Assembly (NCBI RefSeq): GCF_011064615.1
Contig: NZ_JAALJH010000002.1
Coordinates: 237,607 to 301,606, forward strand
DNA: 64,000 nucleotides
Reading direction: 5' to 3'
Origin: Aquisphaera insulae
GTDB lineage: Bacteria; Planctomycetota; Planctomycetia; Isosphaerales; Isosphaeraceae
Below the pieces are notes generated by a model, which was given only the letters and a program-made list of their open reading frames with translations, did no database searches and was not told the origin of the DNA. Below, one piece after another: positions 16,739-26,383 of this stretch. Each line of letters opens with the position of its first letter. The first letter of the stretch is position 1. The translations under genes and the position numbers were made by a program.

Positions 16739-17509
16739 TCAGTTCCTGTCGCTCGCGGGCTTCGGATCGGCCTTCTCCTTGAGCGCCTTGCCGGTCATCG
16801 GCACGAAGAGCGTGGGCTTCTTGACCTCGTCGATCAGCTTGCCGTCCTTCTTGGTGATCAGGTGGACGGACTGATGGAACCGATCGCCCAGGGGGATGGC
16901 CATCTTGCCCCCCTCCTTGAGCTGGTCGATGAGCGGCTGCGGGATCTTCTGCGGGGCGCACGTGACGATGATCGCGTCGAACGGCGCGGCGTCGGGCCAG
17001 CCCTCGTAACCGTCGCCGGGCTTGGTGTGAATGTTCGTGTAGCCGAGCTCCTTGTGGACGGCCGAGGCCCGTTGGTAGAGGGGCTCGTGGATCTCGATCG
17101 AGTAGACCTCCTTCACGAGTCGCGAGAGGATGGCCGACTGGTAGCCCGAGCCCGTTCCGACCTCGTAGACCTTGTCGGTCGGCTTGGGGTCGAGGAGCTG
17201 AGTCATGAACGCGACGTCATACGGCGGGGTGATCGTCTGCCCCTCGCCGATCGGGATCGATTCGTCGTCATAGGCCTGCCGCCGCGTGTTCTCCGGCAGG
17301 AATTTATGCCGGGGCACGGTCCGGAACGCCTCGAGCACCCGCGGGTTCCTGATGTCCCGCTCCTTGAGATGCCGTTCCACCATCCGGTTCCGCGCCGCGG
17401 CCGTCGGATCGTTGGCGGGCTGCTCGTCCTTCGTCTCCTGGGCCCAGGCCCCGGAGACGGATGTCAGCACCAGCAGTATTCCCAGCGAGATCGCCATCCC
17501 CGTGCGCAT
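16739..17509 (-). CDS. pcm: Protein-L-isoaspartate O-methyltransferase with signal peptide
   Basis: Methylates L-isoaspartyl residues in aged proteins using S-adenosylmethionine, beginning their repair. Residues 43-256 carry the full family core: IPIGEGQTITPPYDVAFM (about 86-103, with the substrate-binding TIxxP loop), the SAM motif I YEVGTGSGYQSAIL (115-128), PFDAIIVTCAP, and 'PQPLIDQLKEGGKMAIPLG'. Bacterial PCMTs are usually about 210 residues and cytoplasmic. This one has a typical signal peptide, MRTGMAISLGILLVLTSVSG with cleavage after AWA. That suggests export, which raises the question of SAM supply. It is 23 bases upstream of the secreted hydrolase gene in the same direction. Confidence 0.9.
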   Translation of the reverse strand: MRTGMAISLGILLVLTSVSGAWAQETKDEQPANDPTAAARNRMVERHLKERDIRNPRVLEAFRTVPRHKFLPENTRRQAYDDESIPIGEGQTITPPYDVAFMTQLLDPKPTDKVYEVGTGSGYQSAILSRLVKEVYSIEIHEPLYQRASAVHKELGYTNIHTKPGDGYEGWPDAAPFDAIIVTCAPQKIPQPLIDQLKEGGKMAIPLGDRFHQSVHLITKKDGKLIDEVKKPTLFVPMTGKALKEKADPKPASDRN

Positions 17510-17639
17510 CGTCGTCCTCCTGCGGAGTCTCCGGGCTCGATCCGGGCCGAATCGGTGCGGACCCGTGCCGTCGGCCCCTCATCATAACGCCCTTCCTGGT
17601 AATCGCTCCAGGCGCCGGGGCCGAACCGGCGGACTTCCG

Positions 17640-18038
17640 TCATCGCCTCTGGTCGCGTCCCGCGAGGATCGCCTCGATCTCCGCGCGGATCCTCGGACTA
17701 CGGCAGCGTTTCAGGTAATCGCGGCCGGTCTTGCCGTAGCCGTCCATCTCGTCGAAGTTGCCTCCACGCTCGGCCAGGAGCTTGACGACGTCCCATCGTC
17801 GCGGTCGGGCCGCCGAGGTCACCGGGGAGAAGCCGTCGATGTCGACATGGTTCAAGTCGGCACCGGCATCCAGCAGGATCGTGACGATCTCTAGATGTCC
17901 CTCCCGTCCGGCTACCTGCAGCGCGGTCTCCCCGGCCCGCCCGTTGGCGATGAAGTTTACCGGTGCCCCCGCCGCCAGCAGCCTCCGCACGCCCTCCGCG
18001 TCGCCGTCCCGGGCTCTCCTCTCGAGGTCGTCCCACAT
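17640..18038 (-). CDS. Small ankyrin-repeat protein
   Basis: A 132-residue protein made almost entirely of three or four ankyrin repeats: GDAEGVRRLLAAGAPVNF, GETALQVAGREGHLEIVTILL/DAGADLNHVD and WDVVKLLAERGGNFDEMD. There is no signal peptide, so it is probably a cytoplasmic protein-binding module. GGGAGCC lies eight bases before the ATG. A second ankyrin protein, with a membrane anchor, occurs at 26.4 kb, but the two are not close copies. Partner unknown. Confidence 0.75.
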   Translation of the reverse strand: MWDDLERRARDGDAEGVRRLLAAGAPVNFIANGRAGETALQVAGREGHLEIVTILLDAGADLNHVDIDGFSPVTSAARPRRWDVVKLLAERGGNFDEMDGYGKTGRDYLKRCRSPRIRAEIEAILAGRDQRR

Positions 18039-18132
18039 CGCATTGGCTCCCTACTCGAACTGGAGTCGTCCCACCAGCAAGCAAGACTGCTCGCCCGAGC
18101 ATCATGTACGACGAACTGGCCGAGGGGAGGCT

Positions 18133-19005
18133 TCAGTGATTTGAAGCTGGTTCCCGAACCTCATCCAGGACCCGCGAGTTGTACTGCCCCATGCGCTCCG
18201 CCGTCGGCAGGTGCTCCTTCAAGACGAATCGCGGGCGGGGCTGGGCGATGAGGTAGGCGGCGAGGTCGCGGGCCTCGTCCACATCGAGCGAGGGGTCGTC
18301 GAGGGGCATGGCGACCTTGAGCCAGGAGGTCAGGCCGTCGAGTGAGGCGAGGCCGGCGCCGGCGTTGAAGGACTGCGGGCCCCAGACGGGGGGGTTCTTC
18401 TTGCGGCCCGCACCGTTCGCGCCGTGGCAATCGGCGCAGTGCTCGACGTAGAGGGCCTTGCCCCGCGCCGCGTCGGCCTTCGCCGGGTCGACCTTGAGCG
18501 GCGGGACGTGGTCGGGACCGAGCGGCTTTTCCGGGTTCATGGCGATCGGCTGGCCCTGCGAGAGCCAGGTGATGTACGCCGCGACGGCCACCGAGACCTC
18601 GCTGCCCAGCGGGGGCCGGACGCCGTTGCAGCTACGCATGAAGCAGTTGAGGATCCGGTCCTCCAGCGTGATGACCCGTTTCTCCCTGGGCGAATACGCC
18701 GGATAGGCCGACGCCGTCCCGAGGAATGATCCCGCCTTCGGCTTTCGTCCGCCCTCGAGATGACATGCCCCGCAGGCCAGGGCATTCCCGCTGTAGGCCT
18801 TCGAAAGCGGATGGTTCGGCGTGTCCTTGACGATCGCTTCGCCGAGCCGGACCACGTCGCCGAGCGGGCCCGGCGGATAGGGCCGCGGGGCGTGCGGGCC
18901 GTCGTCGGGGCGAGCTGTCCGTGTGCTCACGAGGGAGATGGCCAGAATCAGGCCAGCGGCGACTGCGAACAGGCTGGATCGCGACCGCGATTCGGGCGGC
19001 GTCAT
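18133..19005 (-). CDS. Periplasmic dihaem cytochrome c, thiosulfate dehydrogenase (TsdA)-like
   Basis: A 290-residue exported protein: signal/anchor SLFAVAAGLILAISLVSTRT, then two class I cytochrome c domains with haem sites CGACH (residues 78-82) and CADCH (190-194). The section LEDRILNCFMRSCNGVRPP between them, with Cys121 and Cys126, matches the region of TsdA enzymes that supplies a Cys ligand to the catalytic haem. 'SVAVAAYITWLSQG' and 'ARDLAAYLIAQPRPRF' are the usual C-terminal cytochrome helices. TsdA oxidises two thiosulfates to tetrathionate; another SoxX/TsdA-like electron-transfer role is possible. The ATG has AGAGAGGA upstream. No other thiosulfate genes are adjacent, though cysD-cysNC is next door and divergent. 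Confidence 0.75.
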   Translation of the reverse strand: MTPPESRSRSSLFAVAAGLILAISLVSTRTARPDDGPHAPRPYPPGPLGDVVRLGEAIVKDTPNHPLSKAYSGNALACGACHLEGGRKPKAGSFLGTASAYPAYSPREKRVITLEDRILNCFMRSCNGVRPPLGSEVSVAVAAYITWLSQGQPIAMNPEKPLGPDHVPPLKVDPAKADAARGKALYVEHCADCHGANGAGRKKNPPVWGPQSFNAGAGLASLDGLTSWLKVAMPLDDPSLDVDEARDLAAYLIAQPRPRFVLKEHLPTAERMGQYNSRVLDEVREPASNH

Positions 19006-19336
19006 CGAGTCCTCTCTTCTCTGATTGGTCGATTCCAACCCGGGCGGTTCGGGCCTCGGGGGAGCAATGCGCCGGGAGCATTCTAACCCGTACGTCGCCT
19101 GATGCCGCCTTCCTGCCCACTGGTCGAACGCGTTAAGATACGACATCGGCGGTTACCCTCACCTGCATGACCGCAATGACCTCGGCCGGCCCACGGCTCG
19201 GCGAGCGCCTTTCCGGGAGGACGAGGCTCCGGCCGAGCCGGGACGAGCCGTTGTCGGCGACCGGCGAGAGGCCACGGATCGCAGGGATGTTAGGGTCCTT
19301 CCGTATCAACAGGACGAGGGGCAGACAGGAGCGCGA
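19006..19336. other. 331-base intergenic region between the divergent cytochrome and cysD genes
   Basis: It should hold promoters for both genes. On the minus strand a TAGAAT hexamer near 19080 could be a -10 element for the cytochrome gene, without a convincing -35. AGGAG just before the cysD ATG is its ribosome site. I see no riboswitch or convincing small gene. Confidence 0.4.
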
Positions 19337-20251
19337 ATGGTCGGCAGCAGTTACAACCTGACCCATCTGAAGGTCCTGGAGGCGGAGAGCATCCACATCA
19401 TCCGCGAGGTGGCCGCGGAGTTCGAGCGGCCGGTGATGCTCTACTCGATCGGCAAGGACTCGGCCGTGATGCTGCGGCTGGCGCAGAAGGCGTTCTATCC
19501 GGGCCGGCTGCCGTTCCCGCTCCTGCACGTGGACACGACCTGGAAGTTCCGGGCGATGATCGAGTTCCGCGACCGGTACGCGAAGGAGCAGGGGCTCGAC
19601 CTGAAAGTCTGGATCAATCCCGAGGGCAAAGCCCAGGGGATCAACCCGTTCGACCATGGCTCGAAGAAACACACGGACATCATGAAGACGGCGGCGCTGA
19701 AGCAGGCGCTGAACCACTACCAGTTCGATGCGGCCTTCGGCGGCGCCCGCCGCGATGAGGAGAAGAGCCGGGCCAAGGAACGGGTCTACAGCTTCCGCGA
19801 CCGGCTCCACCAGTGGGATCCCAAGAATCAGCGGCCGGAGCTCTGGAACCTCTACAACGGCAAGGTCAACAAGGGAGAGAGCATCCGCGCCTTCCCGCTC
19901 TCCAACTGGACCGAGCTCGACGTCTGGCAGTACGTCCATCTCGAGAACATCCCGATCGTGCCGCTCTACTTCTCGGACGTTCGCCCGGTCGTGGAACGCG
20001 ACGGCACCCTGATCATGGTGGACGATGACCGGATGCGGCTGCGGCCCGGCGAGGAGCCGATGATGAAGCGGGTTCGATTCCGGACGCTCGGCTGCTATCC
20101 GCTGACGGGGGCCATCGAGAGCTCCGCGACGACGCTGCCGGAGATCATCGAGGAGATGCTGCTGGCTCGGAACTCCGAGCGGCAGGGCCGGGTCATCGAT
20201 CACGACGAGTCCGGCTCGATGGAGCAGAAGAAGCGCGAGGGCTATTTCTGA
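19337..20251 (+). CDS. cysD: Sulfate adenylyltransferase subunit 2 (ATP sulfurylase small subunit)
   Basis: Forms APS from sulfate and ATP together with the GTPase subunit CysN. The 304-residue protein has the PP-loop pyrophosphatase motif [11 protein letters not shown] (Ser37-Gly-Lys-Asp-Ser) and family signatures '[20 protein letters not shown]', [20 protein letters not shown] and '[14 protein letters not shown]'. Full family length (E. coli 302). AGGAG precedes the ATG. The stop is one base before the cysNC start, so the two are translated as a pair. Confidence 0.96.
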   Translation: MVGSSYNLTHLKVLEAESIHIIREVAAEFERPVMLYSIGKDSAVMLRLAQKAFYPGRLPFPLLHVDTTWKFRAMIEFRDRYAKEQGLDLKVWINPEGKAQGINPFDHGSKKHTDIMKTAALKQALNHYQFDAAFGGARRDEEKSRAKERVYSFRDRLHQWDPKNQRPELWNLYNGKVNKGESIRAFPLSNWTELDVWQYVHLENIPIVPLYFSDVRPVVERDGTLIMVDDDRMRLRPGEEPMMKRVRFRTLGCYPLTGAIESSATTLPEIIEEMLLARNSERQGRVIDHDESGSMEQKKREGYF

Positions 20252-20252
20252 A

Positions 20253-22187
20253 ATGCAGACCGTCGATCTCAGCAAGGAGGACATCCACTCCTACCTCGCC
20301 CGCCACCAGAAGAAGGAACTCCTCCGCTTCCTCACCTGTGGGAGCGTGGACGACGGCAAGAGCACGCTCATCGGTCGGCTCCTGCACGACACCAAGACGA
20401 TCTACGAGGACCAGCTCGCCGCCGTCAAACGCGACAGCGAGAAGGTCGGGACCACCGGCGCCGGGGAGGTGGACCTGGCCCTGCTGACCGACGGCCTGAA
20501 GGCCGAGCGCGAGCAGGGGATCACCATCGACGTCGCCTACCGTTACTTCTCGACCGACCGCCGCAAGTTCATCATCGCCGACACGCCCGGCCACGAGCAG
20601 TACACGCGGAACATGGCCACCGGGGCCTCGACGTGCCAGCTCGCGATCATCCTGATCGACGCCCGCCACGGCGTGATGACCCAGACCCGGCGACACTCGT
20701 ACATCGTCTCCTTGCTCGGCATCCGGCACGTCGTCGTGGCCATCAACAAGATGGACCTCGTCGACCACTCGCGGGATGTCTTCGAGCGGATCAAGGACGA
20801 GTACACGGGCTTCGTCGCCAAGCTCGACCTCCGCGACGTCATCTTCATCCCGATGTCGGCCCTGAAGGGGGAGAACGTCGTCTCCCGGAGCGAGGCGATG
20901 CCCTGGTATTCGGGCCCGCCGCTTCTGGACCACCTGGAAACGGTCCACATCGCCAGCGACCGCAATCTGACCGACCTGCGGTTCCCGGTCCAGTACGTCA
21001 TCCGCCCCAACCTGGACTTCCGCGGCTTCGCCGGGACGGTCGCCTCGGGCATCCTGAACCGGGGCGACGAGATCATGGTCCTCCCCTCCGGCAAGCGGAG
21101 CCGGGTGAAGTCGATCGTGACCCAGGACGGCGAACTCGAGAGCGCCTTCGCGCCCCAGGCCGTGACCGTGACTCTGGCCGACGAGGTGGACGTCAGCCGC
21201 GGCGACATGCTGGTGCGTCCGGACAGCCCGCCGCACGTCAGCAGCGAGCTCGAGGCCATGGTCGTCTGGATGGCCGAGCAGCCCCTGGTTCCGGGCCGGA
21301 CCTATTCGCTCAAGCAGACCACGCGGCAGGTCTCCGCGGAGGTCGCCGCGTTCCGCCACGGCGTCGACGTCAACACCCTGGAGAATCGGGCCATCACGCG
21401 GCTGGGGCTGAACGAGGTTGGGCACGTGCAGCTCAGCCTGACGCAGGCCCTCGCCTACGATCCGTACCGGATCAACGCCGCGACCGGCGCGTTCATCCTG
21501 ATCGACCGCCTGACGAACAACACCGTGGGCGCCGGCATGATCCTGGAGCCCGGCATCGGCCGGGCGCCGGGCGACGCCTGGGCCTCGGAGCCGGCGGTTC
21601 GCCTCAAGTTCCGCGAGAGCCTGGTCGCGCCGGTCGAGCGGGAACAGCGGTTCGGTCAGGTGCCGATCACGGTCCTGCTCGTCGGCCTGACCGGCAGCGG
21701 CAAGAGCCGGATCGCCTACGGGCTCGAGCGGAGGCTCTGGGACGAGGGCCGGGCCGTGACCGTGCTGTACGGCCAGAACATGCGGCAGGGCCTGAACCGC
21801 GACCTCGGGTTCACGGCCGACGACCGTTCGGAGAACCTCCGCCGATCCGCCGAGGTGGCGAAGCTGATGAACGACGCGGGCATCACCACCATCGCCGCGT
21901 TCGTCGCACCCCACGAGGCCATCCGCGAGAAGGCCAAGGACCTGATCGGCCGCGACCGCGTGCTCGAGGTCTACTGCACGGCCCCCATGGACGTACTCCG
22001 GTCCCGCGACCAGAGCGGCGCCTACCGTCTGGCCGATGAGGGCAAGATCGCCCAAATGCCGGGCGTCACCGCGGCCTTCGAGGAGCCGAAGGCACCGGAC
22101 CTCGTCCTCCAGACCGACCAGATCCGCATGGACGAGTGCGTCGATCGCATCGTCGAGCTCATGAGGGCGAAGGGATTCCTGAGCTAA
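20253..22187 (+). CDS. cysNC: Bifunctional CysN GTPase / APS kinase (CysNC) with altered kinase motif
   Basis: The N-terminal 430 residues are the GTPase subunit of ATP sulfurylase: G1 GSVDDGKST (30-38), G3 ADTPGHEQY (109-117) and G4 NKMD (165-168). It drives APS formation with CysD. The C-terminal 180 residues are an APS-kinase-type domain with P-loop GLTGSGKS (478-485) and [16 protein letters not shown]. In that domain the usual catalytic DGDNVRHGL reads YGQNMRQGL (506-514), and the PKGLY motif reads QSGAY. The second half may therefore have reduced or changed activity, or be a known variant subgroup. The order and tight spacing cysD-cysNC are those of assimilatory sulfate activation. Confidence 0.94.
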   Translation: MQTVDLSKEDIHSYLARHQKKELLRFLTCGSVDDGKSTLIGRLLHDTKTIYEDQLAAVKRDSEKVGTTGAGEVDLALLTDGLKAEREQGITIDVAYRYFSTDRRKFIIADTPGHEQYTRNMATGASTCQLAIILIDARHGVMTQTRRHSYIVSLLGIRHVVVAINKMDLVDHSRDVFERIKDEYTGFVAKLDLRDVIFIPMSALKGENVVSRSEAMPWYSGPPLLDHLETVHIASDRNLTDLRFPVQYVIRPNLDFRGFAGTVASGILNRGDEIMVLPSGKRSRVKSIVTQDGELESAFAPQAVTVTLADEVDVSRGDMLVRPDSPPHVSSELEAMVVWMAEQPLVPGRTYSLKQTTRQVSAEVAAFRHGVDVNTLENRAITRLGLNEVGHVQLSLTQALAYDPYRINAATGAFILIDRLTNNTVGAGMILEPGIGRAPGDAWASEPAVRLKFRESLVAPVEREQRFGQVPITVLLVGLTGSGKSRIAYGLERRLWDEGRAVTVLYGQNMRQGLNRDLGFTADDRSENLRRSAEVAKLMNDAGITTIAAFVAPHEAIREKAKDLIGRDRVLEVYCTAPMDVLRSRDQSGAYRLADEGKIAQMPGVTAAFEEPKAPDLVLQTDQIRMDECVDRIVELMRAKGFLS

Positions 22188-22330
22188 CGTGAGTCCCCGC
22201 GCGGGGAACCTCCGCCCGCTCCTGGACCGGGCATCGCCTTGACTCGACGCCAATGTTTAACAATCATTGAGCGTTGAGAGCCGGGGCTTGATGGATCGTC
22301 GCGTCCGAGGACGAGCGTGTGAGGATCTTC

Positions 22331-24859
22331 ATGCGAATGCGGGTTTGGACGTTGGTGATCCTTGCGATGACCCGAGGGCTAGCCGCCGCGGGGGAGGACG
22401 GGCCGCCGACCTTCGAGCACGATGTCCGGCCGATCCTCAAGGCGTATTGCCTGGACTGCCACGGCGGTGGTGAGGCGCTCAAGGGGAAGCTCGACCTGCG
22501 TCTGAGGCGGTTCGCCGTGCGGGGCGGTAAAAGCGGGCCGGCGGTCGTCCCCGGCAAGCCCGGGGAGAGCGAGTTGCTGACTCGCGTCCGAGGCGAGGAG
22601 ATGCCGCCGGGCGAGAAGAAGGTGCCGGCGGACCGGATCGCCGTGCTGGAAAAGTGGATCGCCGCAGGTGCGCCGACCATCCGGGACGAGCCCCAGGACC
22701 TCCCCGCGGGGATCGACATCACCCCGGAAGAGCGGGCGTTCTGGGCCTTCCAGCCGATCCGCCGCCCGGAGCCGCCTAGGGCCGGACCGAAGGACCGGGT
22801 ACGGACGCCGATCGACGCGTTCATCCTGGCCCGGCTTCGGGAGCATGGGCTCGGCTTCGCTCCCGAGGCGGATCGACGCACCCTCATCCGCCGCGTTCAT
22901 GCCGACCTGACCGGCCTGCCCCCCTCGCCGGAAGAAGTCGAGGCGTTCGTCGCGGATCCTGCATCCGACGCCTACGAGAAGCTCGTCGACCGGCTCCTGG
23001 ACAGCCCCCATTACGGCGAGCGCTGGGCGCGGCACTGGCTCGACCCGGCAGGCTACGCCGATTCCGAGGGGGACGGGGCGCAGGACACGGCCCGGCCGTA
23101 TGCATACCGATATCGAGACTATGTCATCCGGGCCCTCAACGCCGACAAGCCCTTCGATCGGTTCCTCGTCGAACAGCTTGCCGGCGATGAACTCGTCCCC
23201 CGTCCCTGGACAAACCTGAAGCCCGATCAGGTCGACCTGCTGGCGGCGACCGGCTTTCTCCGGACCGCGCCCGATGGCACGGCCGCGGGCGGCGGAGATG
23301 TCTTGGTCTCGAATCAGGTCGTCGCGGACACGATCAAGATCGTCAGTTCGACGGTCCTCGGCCTGACCGTCGCGTGCGCGCAGTGCCACGACCATCGGTA
23401 TGATCCGATCCCTCAATCGGACTACTACCGCTTTCGCGCCGTCTTCGAGCCGGCCCTGGACCCGGAGCACTGGCGGCAGCCCGGACAGCGGCTGATCTCG
23501 CTCTACTCTGACGCCGACCGCTCACGAGCCGCGGCCATCGAGGCCCAGGCCCAGGCTCTTCAACGGGACGTCGACGCCAAGACGGCCCGGTTCCTGGCGT
23601 TGGCCACGCAGAAGGAGCTCGAGAAATACCCGAAGGACGTCCGTGACAGGCTTCGCGCGGCCCTCGATTCACCCGCCGACAAACGGACCTCCGAGCAGAA
23701 GGCCCTTCTGGACGCCAATCCGAGCGCGGTCCTTAGCCCCGGCGTGCTCTACCAGTACGACCAGAAGGCGGCCGACGAGCTGAAGAAGGACGCCGAGCGG
23801 GTTGCGGCCAAGCGTGCGGAGAAGCCGCCGGAGCACTTCGTCAGCGTGCTTGACGAGGTGCCGGGCGTCGCGCCCCAGACGCACCTCTTCCATCGGGGCG
23901 ATCCCCGCCAGCCGAAGTTGCCGGTCGGACCCGGAGACCTGACCATCGCCGCGCCCGACGGCCAGCGATTCGAGGCCTCGGCGGATGACCCTGCGCTGCC
24001 GACCACAGGCCGGCGTCTCGCGTTCGCCCGCTACCTGGTGAACGGGAAACACCCGCTCGTCGGTCGGGTGCTCATGAACCGGATCTGGCTCCATCATTTC
24101 GGCCGCGGCCTCGTCGAGACCCCGGGCGACTTCGGGGCACTCGGGACCCGGCCGACGCATCCCGAGCTGCTCGACTGGCTCGCCGATGAGGTCGCCCGCG
24201 GCGGCTGGGGGCTGAAGCGGATGCACCGGCTGATCGCGACCTCGACCACCTATCGGCAGTCGTCGCGACGTGAGCCCTCCGCGGGCTCCTCGGATGGAGA
24301 GAACAGCCTCTATGGCCGCTACTCCGTGCACCGGCTGGACGCCGAGACCCTTCGGGACAAGATGCTCGCCGTCGCCGGGCGACTCGACCTGACGCCATTC
24401 GGTCCGCCGGTCTCGGTGGCGGAGGACTCCGTCGGCCAGGTACTCCCGGAAGGTGATTCGCCGCGGCGGAGCATCTACCTCCAGGTCCGGCGATCGAAGC
24501 CCGTGTCGATGCTCGCCGCGTTCGATGCGCCGTCGACGGGCGTCAACTGCGACCGCCGCCAGCCGAGCACCTCGGCGCTCCAGGCCCTCATGCTCATGAA
24601 CAGCGACTTCACCCTGGATCAGGCGAAAGCGATGGCCAATCGCCTGCGGGCTGCGAACCCGGCCGGACCCGATCGCCCACGCCGGACGATCGCCGGCGCG
24701 TGGGCCCTGGCCTACCAGCGGCCGGTCAGCCCGGACGAGCTCAACGCCGCCCTGGCATTCGTCGCCGCACCTCGCCGGGGCGAGGATCCCGAGCTCGCCG
24801 CGCTGACGGATCTTTGCCAGCAGCTCCTCTCTTCCAACGAGTTCCTCTATGTCGACTGA
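22331..24859 (+). CDS. Planctomycete cytochrome C / DUF1549 / DUF1553 protein (first copy)
   Basis: An 842-residue exported protein with the standard planctomycete layout. A signal peptide leads into a PSCyt1 haem-like domain (PTFEHDVRPILKAYCLDCHG, with CLDCH). DUF1549 follows (RTPIDAFILARLREHGL, LIRRVHADLTGLPPSPEEV, SPHYGERWARHWLD, VACAQCHDHRYDPI with a second CxxCH). DUF1553 is C-terminal (HPLVGRVLMNRIWLHHFGRG, LETPGDFGALG-like, STTYRQSSRR, NSDFTLDQAKAMA). These proteins are very abundant in planctomycetes and nearly always paired with a DUF1501 protein; a periplasmic redox or polysaccharide-processing role has been suggested but not established. ATG at 22331 has GAGG six bases upstream. 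It overlaps the next gene by 11 bases. Confidence 0.93.
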   Translation: MRMRVWTLVILAMTRGLAAAGEDGPPTFEHDVRPILKAYCLDCHGGGEALKGKLDLRLRRFAVRGGKSGPAVVPGKPGESELLTRVRGEEMPPGEKKVPADRIAVLEKWIAAGAPTIRDEPQDLPAGIDITPEERAFWAFQPIRRPEPPRAGPKDRVRTPIDAFILARLREHGLGFAPEADRRTLIRRVHADLTGLPPSPEEVEAFVADPASDAYEKLVDRLLDSPHYGERWARHWLDPAGYADSEGDGAQDTARPYAYRYRDYVIRALNADKPFDRFLVEQLAGDELVPRPWTNLKPDQVDLLAATGFLRTAPDGTAAGGGDVLVSNQVVADTIKIVSSTVLGLTVACAQCHDHRYDPIPQSDYYRFRAVFEPALDPEHWRQPGQRLISLYSDADRSRAAAIEAQAQALQRDVDAKTARFLALATQKELEKYPKDVRDRLRAALDSPADKRTSEQKALLDANPSAVLSPGVLYQYDQKAADELKKDAERVAAKRAEKPPEHFVSVLDEVPGVAPQTHLFHRGDPRQPKLPVGPGDLTIAAPDGQRFEASADDPALPTTGRRLAFARYLVNGKHPLVGRVLMNRIWLHHFGRGLVETPGDFGALGTRPTHPELLDWLADEVARGGWGLKRMHRLIATSTTYRQSSRREPSAGSSDGENSLYGRYSVHRLDAETLRDKMLAVAGRLDLTPFGPPVSVAEDSVGQVLPEGDSPRRSIYLQVRRSKPVSMLAAFDAPSTGVNCDRRQPSTSALQALMLMNSDFTLDQAKAMANRLRAANPAGPDRPRRTIAGAWALAYQRPVSPDELNAALAFVAAPRRGEDPELAALTDLCQQLLSSNEFLYVD

Positions 24860-26327
24860 CCCACTCGCGCCCACGCGCACCCGGCGGGAGTTCCTGGCGA
24901 GTTACTCGTTCGGCGTCGGGGCGTTCGCGCTGGCGCACCTGCTCCGTCAGGACGGGCTTCTGGCGGCCGAGCCCGCCAAGCCCGCCGAGAACCTGCCGCT
25001 CGATCTCCGGCCCCGGAGCCCGATGATTGCCCCGAAGGCGACGGCGATGATCTCGCTGTTCATGCATGGTGGGCCGTCGCACGTCGACCTGTTCGACCCC
25101 AAGCCCGAGCTCTCGAAGAATCACGGCAAGGACTACGGCGGCGAGGTCACGTTCAGCTTCGTGAACCGCGCCAGTAAGAAGCTCTTCGGCAGCCCCTGGA
25201 AGTTCGCCAAGCACGGCCAGTCCGGGACGGCGGTCTCGGAGCTGCTCCCGGAGACGGCGAAGGTCGTGGACGACCTCTGCGTGATCCGGTCGATGCATAC
25301 GGGGCACAACGGCCACGAGGTTTCGATCCGCTTCTTCCACGGCGGCTTGCCGGCGATCACCGGCCGGCCCACGCTTGGGAGCTGGGTCGTCTACGCGCTC
25401 GGCAGCGAGTCCCAGGACCTGCCGGCCTATATGGTACTGTCCGATCCCGAAGGACCGCCCGTGGACGGGACCCATAACTGGTCGAGCGGCTTCATGTCGC
25501 CGCTCTATCAGGGGACCGTCCTCCGGCCCAAGGAGCCGCGAATCCTGAACCTCGATCCGCCGGCGCACCTCCGCGGCGAGGCGCAGGCCCGAAACCTCTC
25601 ATTTCTGGACTCTCTGAACCGCCGCCACGCCGCGATGCACCCCGGCGAGGCCGAGCTGGAATCGCGAATTCGGACGTACGAGCTCGCCGCGGCCATGCAG
25701 ACGGCCGCCAGCGAGGCGCTCGACATCTCGGGCGAGCCCGATTACATCAAGCGGTTGTACGGGCTGGACCAGGACGCCACCCGGGAATACGGCACGCGCT
25801 GCCTGCTTGCCAGGCGACTCATCGAGCGCGGAGTCCGCTTCGTCCAGCTCTTCCTCGGCGGCCAGCCGTGGGATAACCACGGGACCATCAAGCAATCGCT
25901 CCCCGCCATCTGCCGGCGGACGGACCGTCCCGCCGCCGCGCTCGTCGCGGACCTGAAGCAGCGCGGGCTCCTCGAGACAACTCTCGTCCACTGGGGCGGC
26001 GAGATCGGACGCCTGCCGGTCAGTGAGGGCAACCTCGATGACAGCGCCGGCCGCGACCACAACGGCCAGGGCTTCTCCATCTGGATGGCCGGAGGCGGCA
26101 TCCGTGGCGGCATGACTTACGGATCCACGGATGAGGTCGGCCATCGCGCCGTTGAGAATGTCGTCACGCCGAACGACTTCCAGGCGACGGTCCTGAACCT
26201 GCTGGGCCTGGATCACGCGCGGCTTTTCTATCACGCCAACGGCAGGGCTCAGAGTCTGACAGACGGACGGCCGGCGCGGGTGGTCGGCGAGGTTCTCCGG
26301 TCGCCGGTGCCCGTCGCACGGGCGTGA
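24849..26327 (+). CDS. DUF1501 sulfatase-like protein, partner of the preceding gene
   Basis: A 492-residue protein of the alkaline phosphatase/sulfatase-like DUF1501 family. The N-terminus TRTRREFLASYSFGVGAFAL is a twin-arginine-type signal, so it is probably exported folded. Family signatures: MISLFMHGGPSHVDLFDPKP, FAKHGQSGTAVSELLPETA, 'LCVIRSMHTGHNGHEV', WDNHGTIKQSLPAICRRTDR, 'VHWGGEIGRLP', 'GRDHNGQGFSIWMAGGGIRGG'. DUF1501 proteins keep the fold and several metal-site residues of phosphatases, but their reaction is unknown. It starts inside the end of the upstream DUF1549/1553 gene, so translation is coupled. Confidence 0.93.
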   Translation: MSTDPLAPTRTRREFLASYSFGVGAFALAHLLRQDGLLAAEPAKPAENLPLDLRPRSPMIAPKATAMISLFMHGGPSHVDLFDPKPELSKNHGKDYGGEVTFSFVNRASKKLFGSPWKFAKHGQSGTAVSELLPETAKVVDDLCVIRSMHTGHNGHEVSIRFFHGGLPAITGRPTLGSWVVYALGSESQDLPAYMVLSDPEGPPVDGTHNWSSGFMSPLYQGTVLRPKEPRILNLDPPAHLRGEAQARNLSFLDSLNRRHAAMHPGEAELESRIRTYELAAAMQTAASEALDISGEPDYIKRLYGLDQDATREYGTRCLLARRLIERGVRFVQLFLGGQPWDNHGTIKQSLPAICRRTDRPAAALVADLKQRGLLETTLVHWGGEIGRLPVSEGNLDDSAGRDHNGQGFSIWMAGGGIRGGMTYGSTDEVGHRAVENVVTPNDFQATVLNLLGLDHARLFYHANGRAQSLTDGRPARVVGEVLRSPVPVARA

Positions 26328-26383
26328 GTCTGGTCGCGGACCCGTCAGATTCCACGGGCATGACTCGGCAGCAAGGCACCTCC

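Noticed and set aside
19006..19336. A sulfur-related riboswitch (SAM type) before cysD.
   Set aside because: No conserved core pairing or sequence of known SAM riboswitch classes could be found by eye.
19167..19361. Possible 64-codon gene ahead of cysD.
   Set aside because: It overlaps the cysD start, has no ribosome site and has an Arg-rich composition typical of chance frames.
20193..22253. A 686-codon open frame on the minus strand over cysNC.
   Set aside because: It mirrors cysNC codons; the sequence has no domain features and cysNC motifs are unmistakable.
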